Assembly: GCA_017434685.1 (NCBI GenBank)
Contig: JAFREV010000142.1
Span: 1-11,002, forward strand
Length of the DNA: 11,002 nt
Origin: Mogibacterium sp.
GTDB lineage: Bacteria; Bacillota; Clostridia; Peptostreptococcales; Anaerovoracaceae
Reading direction: 5' to 3'
Shown here piece after piece: positions 6,227-11,002 of the stretch (positions are counted from its first letter, which is position 1; each line of letters opens with the position of its first letter). The translations under genes were made by a program, and so were the position numbers. The notes beneath the pieces are model-generated. The model made no database searches. It had not been told where the DNA came from and saw only the letters and a program-made list of their open reading frames with translations.

Positions 6227-6553
6227 ATGGAAATGAGTTTACAAGAAATCTTAAAACTCGCTGCCGTTGACACCGTTTTGGGTATGGGAACCGTATTCGC
6301 GGTTCTGATCATAATCTCACTCTGCATCTGGGCTCTGGGTGTGGCCTTCAAACAGGAAGAGCCTAAAGCAGCAGCCGCCGCAGCACCGGCAGCACCTAAA
6401 GCACAGGCTTCAAACGACGCAGACGCTGAGATAGTGGCAGCCATATCGGCAGCGATCAGCCAGTATATGAGAAATCAATACGGCGAATCAGTAGATGAAG
6501 GACAATACATCGTCAGAAATATACGGAGGGCATCATGGAAACATACATCGTAA
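6227..6553 (+). CDS. OadG/MmdD-like small membrane subunit of a sodium-pump decarboxylase
   Basis: A 108-residue protein with one N-terminal membrane helix (about residues 15-41), an Ala/Pro-rich linker (about 46-62), and a cytoplasmic tail containing AEIVAAISAAIS and ending QYIVRNIRRASWKHTS, typical of the gamma/delta subunits of oxaloacetate or methylmalonyl-CoA decarboxylases. In the family this subunit anchors and stabilises the complex and brings the carboxyltransferase near the beta subunit. It starts 8 bases after the previous stop, with GGTAGGTG upstream; a second ATG two codons later is possible. The last 19 bases overlap the biotin carrier gene in another frame, so translation is probably coupled. 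The arginine/tryptophan-rich end is shared by many relatives, so the reading frame appears intact. Confidence 0.85.
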   Translation: MEMSLQEILKLAAVDTVLGMGTVFAVLIIISLCIWALGVAFKQEEPKAAAAAAPAAPKAQASNDADAEIVAAISAAISQYMRNQYGESVDEGQYIVRNIRRASWKHTS

Positions 6554-6888
6554 AAGTAAACGGAACATCATATGAAGTTGAAGTTGAAATGGTAGGTTCG
6601 GACGGCGCAGCAGCTCCTGCACCGGCAGCCGCACCTAAAGCAGCTGCACCTGCAGCTAAGAAGTCCGGCGGATCGGGCACTGCAGTTACCACAGGTACTG
6701 CAGGTAAAGTCTTCAAGATCGTCGCATCAGAGGGAACAGCAGTTAAGAGCGGTGACACAATCGTCATCCTCGAGGCCATGAAGATGGAAATTCCTGTAGT
6801 TGCCCCTGCAGACGGAACAGTTTCATCAATCGTTGTATCTGAGGGAGAAGACCTGGCATCCGGCGCAACAGTAGCTTACGTAGAGTAG
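6535..6888 (+). CDS. Biotin carboxyl carrier protein (gamma/1.3S-type subunit)
   Basis: A 117-residue biotinyl protein. A short N-terminal strand region (METYIVKVNGTSYEVEVE) leads into an Ala/Pro/Lys linker (about 24-48) and a biotinyl domain (about 55-117). The biotinylation motif is EAMKME (80-85), with Lys83 as the attachment site; the preceding GKVFKIVASEGTAVKSGD and following GTVSSIVVSEGE are the usual flanking strands. It carries carboxybiotin between the carboxyltransferase(s) and the membrane beta subunit, like MmdC, GcdC or the transcarboxylase 1.3S subunit. GGAGG (6525-6529) lies 5 bases before the ATG. It is the only biotin carrier in the cluster and so must serve both carboxyltransferases. 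Confidence 0.95.
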   Translation: METYIVKVNGTSYEVEVEMVGSDGAAAPAPAAAPKAAAPAAKKSGGSGTAVTTGTAGKVFKIVASEGTAVKSGDTIVILEAMKMEIPVVAPADGTVSSIVVSEGEDLASGATVAYVE

Positions 6889-6905
6889 TAGGAAGGAGAT
6901 AGAAG

Positions 6906-8024
6906 ATGGGCGAGACCTTAACCAATCTGGCTCACCAGACGGCCTTCTTCAACCTCGCCTGGGGTAACGTAATAATGGTTGGCGTTGCCCTCGGCCTGAT
7001 GTACTTGGCCATCGTTAAAGAATATGAGCCATTACTGCTGCTGCCGATCTCATTCGGTATGCTGCTGGTAAATCTGTATCCTCCTATCATGCAGGAGGGC
7101 GGACTTCTTCACTACTTCTTCCTTCTGGACGAGTGGACCATACTCCCGTCACTCATATTCCTCGGAGTAGGAGCACTGACGGACTTCGGCCCTCTTATCG
7201 CCAACCCGAAGAGTTTCCTCCTAGGAGCGGCGGCCCAGTTCGGAGTATTCGCAGCCTTCTTTATGGCCATGCTCTGGGGCTTCAATGACGCTCAGTCAGC
7301 AGCCATAGGAATCATCGGCGGAGCCGACGGCCCGACCTCGATCTTCCTGGCTATGAAGCTCGGACAGAGAGACATCATGGGACCTATCGCGGTAGCTGCT
7401 TATTCGTACATGTCACTTGTACCTATTATCCAGCCGCCTATCATGAAGGCTCTTACAACTGAAGAAGAACGTAAGATAAAAATGGAACAGCTGAGATTCG
7501 TCTCCAAGAGAGAGCGCATCCTGTTCCCTATAGTAGTAACAATCGTAGTTTGTGTAATTCTGCCGTCAACAGCACCGCTGATCGGTATGCTCATGCTGGG
7601 CAACCTCTTCAGAGAGAGCGGCGTTGTAAGGCAGCTTCAGGAAACAGCATCAAACGCACTTATGTACATCGTAGTTATTTTCCTCGGAACATCCGTAGGA
7701 GCTACTACGAGCGCAGAGGCCTTCCTCAAGGCTACGACACTCAAGATCGTAGTACTCGGTCTGGTCGCATTCGCGTTCGGTACTGCAACCGGAGTTCTTT
7801 TCGGAAAACTCATGTGCAAGCTCACGGGCGGAAAGATCAACCCGCTCATCGGTTCTGCAGGAGTATCCGCAGTTCCTATGGCAGCGAGAGTTTCGCAGAA
7901 AGTCGGCGCAGAAGCAGACCCTACGAACTTCCTGCTTATGCATGCAATGGGACCTAACGTAGCCGGAGTAATCGGTACTGCGGTAGCAGCCGGAGTATTT
8001 ATGGCTATATTCGGAGTACAATAA
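6906..8024 (+). CDS. oadB: Sodium-translocating decarboxylase beta subunit
   Basis: A 372-residue polytopic membrane protein of the OadB/MmdB/GcdB family, near the usual 375-430 length. The signature GGADGPTSIFL (138-148) contains Asp141, which corresponds to the sodium-coupling aspartate of characterised OadB. GNLFRESGV (232-240) matches the second conserved region (Asn and Gly residues implicated in sodium binding), and SAVPMAARV (321-329) with HAMGPNVAGVIGTA (346-359) is the third. The subunit decarboxylates carboxybiotin and exports sodium across the plasma membrane. AAGGAGAT (6893-6900) precedes the ATG by 5 bases. All key motifs appear intact, so pumping should be functional. Symbol oadB is used in the family sense; mmdB or gcdB would be equally fair until the substrate is known. 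Confidence 0.94.
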   Translation: MGETLTNLAHQTAFFNLAWGNVIMVGVALGLMYLAIVKEYEPLLLLPISFGMLLVNLYPPIMQEGGLLHYFFLLDEWTILPSLIFLGVGALTDFGPLIANPKSFLLGAAAQFGVFAAFFMAMLWGFNDAQSAAIGIIGGADGPTSIFLAMKLGQRDIMGPIAVAAYSYMSLVPIIQPPIMKALTTEEERKIKMEQLRFVSKRERILFPIVVTIVVCVILPSTAPLIGMLMLGNLFRESGVVRQLQETASNALMYIVVIFLGTSVGATTSAEAFLKATTLKIVVLGLVAFAFGTATGVLFGKLMCKLTGGKINPLIGSAGVSAVPMAARVSQKVGAEADPTNFLLMHAMGPNVAGVIGTAVAAGVFMAIFGVQ

Positions 8025-8035
8025 GGAGGTCATTA

Positions 8036-9448
8036 ATGGCTAAGAAAAAAGAGACCAAAAAACTCGGTATTATGGAAACAGCCATAAGAGACGGACAGCA
8101 GTCCCTTATAGCCACCAGAATGCCGTTTGAGGATATGGAGCCCGCACTGGCTCTGATGGACGATGTCGGCTATGCAGCAATCGAGTGCTGGGGCGGAGCG
8201 ACATTCGACTCCTGCATCAGATTCCTGGACGAGGATCCATGGGAAAGACTCAGAAAATTCAAAGATGCGATGCCTAACACGCCGCTTCAGATGCTGCTCA
8301 GAGGACAGAACGTACTCGGATACAGACACTATGCCGATGACGTTGTTGACTATTTCGTAAAGAAATCTATCGACAACGGTATCGACAGAATCAGAATCTT
8401 CGACGCTCTGAACGACCTCAGAAACGTACAGACAGCGGTCAAGGCTACAAAGGAGTACGGAGCTCATGCTCAGGTTGCCGTATCTTACACAATCGGCGAA
8501 CCGTACACACCGGAGTACTGGAAGGACCTCGCACAGAGAATCCAGGACATGGGCGCTGACTCAATCTGCATCAAGGACATGGCAGGACTCATGGTGCCTA
8601 ATGTGGTAACCGAGTTCATCACGATGTTCAAGGAGACAGTCGATATTCCTATCGATCTTCATACACACTCAACTTCAGGCGTAGCTCCTATCACTTATTA
8701 CAAGGCAGCCCTCGCGGGAGTTGACATCATCGACACAGCCATCTCGCCATTCTCCGGCGGAACATCACAGCCGGCTACAGAGGTAATGGTAGAGACGTTC
8801 AGAGGCACCGAGTACGATACGGGCATCGAGATTGCAAAGCTCGAAAAGATAGCAGCGCACTTCTCCACAGTAAGAGAAGCAGCTCTCAAGAGCGGACTTA
8901 TGAATACGAAAGTTCTCGCTACGGATATCAACACACTGATCTATCAGGTTCCGGGCGGAATGCTTTCCAACCTCGTATCCCAGCTCAAAGATCAGAACGC
9001 AGAGGACAAATACCTCGAAGTACTCCAGGAAGTACCTCGTGTAAGACAGGACCTCGGAACACCTCCGCTGGTAACACCGTCTTCGCAGATTGTAGGTACA
9101 CAGGCTGTACTCAACGTGCTGATGGGCGAGAGATACAAAGTTCTCTCAAAAGAGACTCAGGAAATATTAAGAGGCAGATACGGACAGACTCCTATGCCTA
9201 TGAATCCTGACGTACAGGCTAAGATCGACAAGAGTGAAATCATCACTTGCCGTCCGGCAGACCTGCTCGAGCCTGAAATGGACAAACTCAGAGAGGAGAC
9301 CAAGGACTTCGCAGAGTGTGACGAGGACGTACTGACATACGCACTCTTCCCGCAGGTTGCCGTTGACTTCTTCAAGAGAAGGGCAGCGCGCAGGGACAAG
9401 GTCGATCCTGACGCCATAGACGATAAGAATAAGTCATATCCTGCATAA
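8036..9448 (+). CDS. oadA: OadA/5S-like carboxyltransferase (oxaloacetate/pyruvate type), without biotin domain
   Basis: A 470-residue protein with a HMGL-like TIM barrel followed by the conserved carboxylase domain. Visible features: RDGQQSLIATRM (18-29) with metal-ligand Asp19; YAAIECWGGATFDSCIRFL (46-64); QMLLRGQN (85-92); SICIKDMAGL (176-185) with the probable carbamylated Lys180; DLHTHSTSG (207-215) with metal ligands His209 and His211; then TPPLVTPSSQIVGTQAV (342-358) and DEDVLTYALFPQ (429-440). The residues needed for oxaloacetate-biotin carboxyl transfer are present. OadA of enterobacteria carries its own C-terminal biotin domain; this one ends after the conserved domain, like the 5S subunit of propionibacterial transcarboxylase or PycB-like proteins, and would use the separate carrier. 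AAGGAGGT (8023-8030) overlaps the previous stop and lies 5 bases before the ATG. Confidence 0.92.
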   Translation: MAKKKETKKLGIMETAIRDGQQSLIATRMPFEDMEPALALMDDVGYAAIECWGGATFDSCIRFLDEDPWERLRKFKDAMPNTPLQMLLRGQNVLGYRHYADDVVDYFVKKSIDNGIDRIRIFDALNDLRNVQTAVKATKEYGAHAQVAVSYTIGEPYTPEYWKDLAQRIQDMGADSICIKDMAGLMVPNVVTEFITMFKETVDIPIDLHTHSTSGVAPITYYKAALAGVDIIDTAISPFSGGTSQPATEVMVETFRGTEYDTGIEIAKLEKIAAHFSTVREAALKSGLMNTKVLATDINTLIYQVPGGMLSNLVSQLKDQNAEDKYLEVLQEVPRVRQDLGTPPLVTPSSQIVGTQAVLNVLMGERYKVLSKETQEILRGRYGQTPMPMNPDVQAKIDKSEIITCRPADLLEPEMDKLREETKDFAECDEDVLTYALFPQVAVDFFKRRAARRDKVDPDAIDDKNKSYPA

Positions 9449-9468
9449 AACTACAGGAGGTAAAGACA

Positions 9469-10686
9469 GTGGGATTCGTAAGAGTAAACAACAGAACCAT
9501 TCCTAAAGAGGATAAGGTATTTGCAGTAAGCGGACGCGCCAAAGCCGCTATAGCCGAAAAGGGTAAGGAAGCAGTTATTGACGCTACAATCGGATCGCTG
9601 CTCGACGATAATGGGGACCTCGTCGTAATGTCATCCGTAATGGAGGCCATAGGAACATTAAAGCCGGCAGACTATGCGGCATATGCTCCTATAGCCGGAG
9701 TTCCTGAATTCAAGGAAGCTGTTAAAAAAGCTCTCTTTGATAAATACACTCCGCAAGGCCACGTTGCAGTCTGTGCTACACCGGGAGGTACCGGCGGACT
9801 CACTCACGCAATGACGAATTACATAGACGTGGGAGATGAGGTTCTCACTCATGATTGGTGCTGGGCCAACTACAAAGGAATTGCAGACGAACACGGACGC
9901 AGCGTCAAGACATTCAGATTCTTCGACGAGGACGGCAATTTCGATTCAGCAGATCTCAAACTCAAACTCGATGAACTTGCATCCAAAAAGGATCAGGTGC
10001 TGCTGGTAATCAACACACCTGCTCACAATCCGACAGGCTACTCACTGACCGATCAGGATTGGGACAATGTCATCAACATCGTCAATGCAGCATCCTGCAA
10101 AGTCGTGCTCTTCGTAGATATCGCATACATAGACTTCGCAGGCGAGCCTGATGAGGTAAGATCGTTCCTGCCTAAGCTAGAGGGACTCGGGGATCATGTG
10201 CTGGTACTCTTCGGATACAGCGCATCCAAAACTCTCACGGCTTACGGTATGAGATGCGGAGCTACGGTCTGCCTGGCCAAAACAGCAGAGGAAGCAGAGG
10301 AGTTCACCAAGGCTGTGGGATACACATCCCGCTCCACTTGGTCCAACTGCAACCGCTCCGCACAGGTCGTAATGGGTAAGATCTACTCAGACGACGCACT
10401 TCAGAAAAAGGTAGACGAAGAGAGAAGAACATACAGAGACATGCTCCTCGAAAGAGGCAAGATCTTTGAACAGACTCTCAGAGAAAACGGGGTAAAGAGC
10501 GTGCCTTTCACAGCGGGATTCTTCATCACTATTCCTAGTGACGATCCTGCAGCTGTATGTGCACAGCTCGAAAAACAGGATATCTTCTGCCTGGCACTTG
10601 CCAAAGGTATCAGAGTATCCATCGCATCTATCTCCAAAGAGAAGTGTGTAAAGTGTGCAAAGGCCATAGCAGATTTGCTTAAATAA
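9469..10686 (+). CDS. PLP-dependent aspartate/aromatic-type aminotransferase (class I)
   Basis: A 405-residue fold-type I aminotransferase. Start GTG 9469-9471 with AGGAGG (9455-9460) 8 bases upstream. PLP residues are visible: NPTG with Asn187, VDIAY with Asp217 and Tyr220, SASKT with Schiff-base Lys254, Arg262 in YGMRCG, and substrate-carboxylate Arg382 in GIRVSIASI. SRSTWSN (287-293) resembles the segment of aspartate aminotransferases holding the arginine (pig Arg292) that binds the distal carboxylate; Arg288 is the likely match. The W-x-N and HNPTG-QDW patterns point to the TyrB/AspC branch. As the sixth gene of the operon it could make oxaloacetate from aspartate using 2-oxoglutarate, feeding the OadA-like enzyme. 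An aromatic or other dicarboxylic substrate cannot be excluded from sequence. Confidence 0.88.
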   Translation: MGFVRVNNRTIPKEDKVFAVSGRAKAAIAEKGKEAVIDATIGSLLDDNGDLVVMSSVMEAIGTLKPADYAAYAPIAGVPEFKEAVKKALFDKYTPQGHVAVCATPGGTGGLTHAMTNYIDVGDEVLTHDWCWANYKGIADEHGRSVKTFRFFDEDGNFDSADLKLKLDELASKKDQVLLVINTPAHNPTGYSLTDQDWDNVINIVNAASCKVVLFVDIAYIDFAGEPDEVRSFLPKLEGLGDHVLVLFGYSASKTLTAYGMRCGATVCLAKTAEEAEEFTKAVGYTSRSTWSNCNRSAQVVMGKIYSDDALQKKVDEERRTYRDMLLERGKIFEQTLRENGVKSVPFTAGFFITIPSDDPAAVCAQLEKQDIFCLALAKGIRVSIASISKEKCVKCAKAIADLLK

Positions 10687-10799
10687 TTGCATTAGGGTAC
10701 GAACCCAGAGACAAATTGTTAGAGGCGGCTATATGTAAGGAGTGGCCGTAACTATAAGAAGTTAATACTGTGACGTTATATGGAAAGGATTCTAGAATT
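10687..10799 (+). other. Intergenic gap between aminotransferase and symporter genes
   Basis: 113 bases without a gene. A small hairpin GGGT (10695-10698) / ACCC (10703-10706) lies just after the stop, and CGGC / GCCG can pair around 10725-10750, but no T-run follows, so I see no terminator. No convincing promoter was found. The symporter gene may therefore be read from the operon upstream. Confidence 0.4.
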
Positions 10800-11002
10800 A
10801 TGAAAAAATTATCACTTCCGGTTCAGATATTCATAGCTCTAGGCTTGGGTATCGTAGCAGGTCTTATCTTCCTGGCAATGGGCGAGGGCGGAGTTGCATT
10901 CGCTGTCGGCTACATTAAGCCAATCGGAACCATTTTCCTGAACCTGCTCAAGTTTATCGTAGTTCCAATCGTTCTTACATCCATCATCCAGGGTGTTATC
11001 TC
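10800..11002 (+). CDS. Dicarboxylate/amino acid:cation symporter (DAACS family), 5' end only
   Basis: Sixty-seven codons are visible, running off the right edge. The protein starts MKKLSLPVQIFIALGLGIVAG, a first membrane helix, followed by a short loop and YIKPIGTIFLNLLKFIVVP and then IVLTSIIQGVI, the conserved second-helix region of GltP/GltT/DctA/SstT-type symporters. Members import glutamate, aspartate, serine/threonine or C4-dicarboxylates with sodium or protons. AAAGGA (10784-10789) lies 10 bases before the ATG. Next to an aspartate-type aminotransferase and a sodium-pumping decarboxylase, aspartate uptake driven by sodium is the natural guess, but the residues that decide substrate and ion are outside the window. 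Confidence 0.85.
   Translation, partial: MKKLSLPVQIFIALGLGIVAGLIFLAMGEGGVAFAVGYIKPIGTIFLNLLKFIVVPIVLTSIIQGVI

Noticed and set aside
6355..6680. GCA/GCC-rich repeats in the small-subunit and biotin carrier genes as a DNA repeat element
   Set aside because: They encode the flexible Ala/Pro linkers normal for these subunits and are not a separate repeat family.
10687..10799. Terminator ending the decarboxylase operon before the symporter
   Set aside because: The hairpins are short and no T-run follows.

Overview
The window looks like chromosomal DNA of an anaerobic, fermentative Clostridia-type Firmicute with moderate G+C. The grounds are strong AGGAGG-type ribosome binding sites, AGA-rich arginine codons, tightly packed operons, vitamin scavenging instead of synthesis, and a biotin-dependent sodium-pumping decarboxylase. 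A family such as Anaerovoracaceae (Mogibacterium and relatives) is my guess from general gene content and is not proven here. No tRNA, rRNA, CRISPR array, insertion sequence or phage gene was seen.

Layout. Positions 1-779 (minus strand) hold the 5' end of azlD and a complete azlC, a branched-chain amino acid exporter. Positions 780-1080 are non-coding and contain an inverted repeat in front of azlC and, on the plus strand, a leader RNA with several mutually exclusive helices and a terminator-like hairpin. That leader precedes yhdT-panF, the sodium/pantothenate symporter operon, which ends at a strong intrinsic terminator (2887-2940). Positions 2968-3552 (minus) are bioY, the biotin-binding subunit of an ECF transporter, with a near-consensus promoter. 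Positions 3676-4659 (minus) are a LysR-type regulator, divergent from the main operon. Positions 4869-10686 are a tight six-gene plus-strand operon: a divergent MmdA/12S-like carboxyltransferase, an OadG-like small membrane subunit, a biotin carrier protein, the OadB-like sodium-pumping beta subunit, an OadA/5S-like carboxyltransferase, and an aspartate/aromatic-type aminotransferase. The start of a sodium (or proton)/dicarboxylate or amino acid symporter (10800 onward) runs off the window.

How the genes may work together (inference). The symporter could import aspartate or a similar substrate, and the aminotransferase could convert it to oxaloacetate. The 5S-like subunit could then move the carboxyl group to the biotin carrier, yielding pyruvate, and the beta subunit could decarboxylate carboxybiotin while exporting sodium. 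That sodium gradient would drive the symporter and PanF. BioY would supply the biotin, and pantothenate would supply CoA. The unusual point is that one cluster with one biotin carrier and one pump has two different carboxyltransferase types. This suggests either a transcarboxylase joined to a sodium pump or a new role for the divergent 12S-like subunit.
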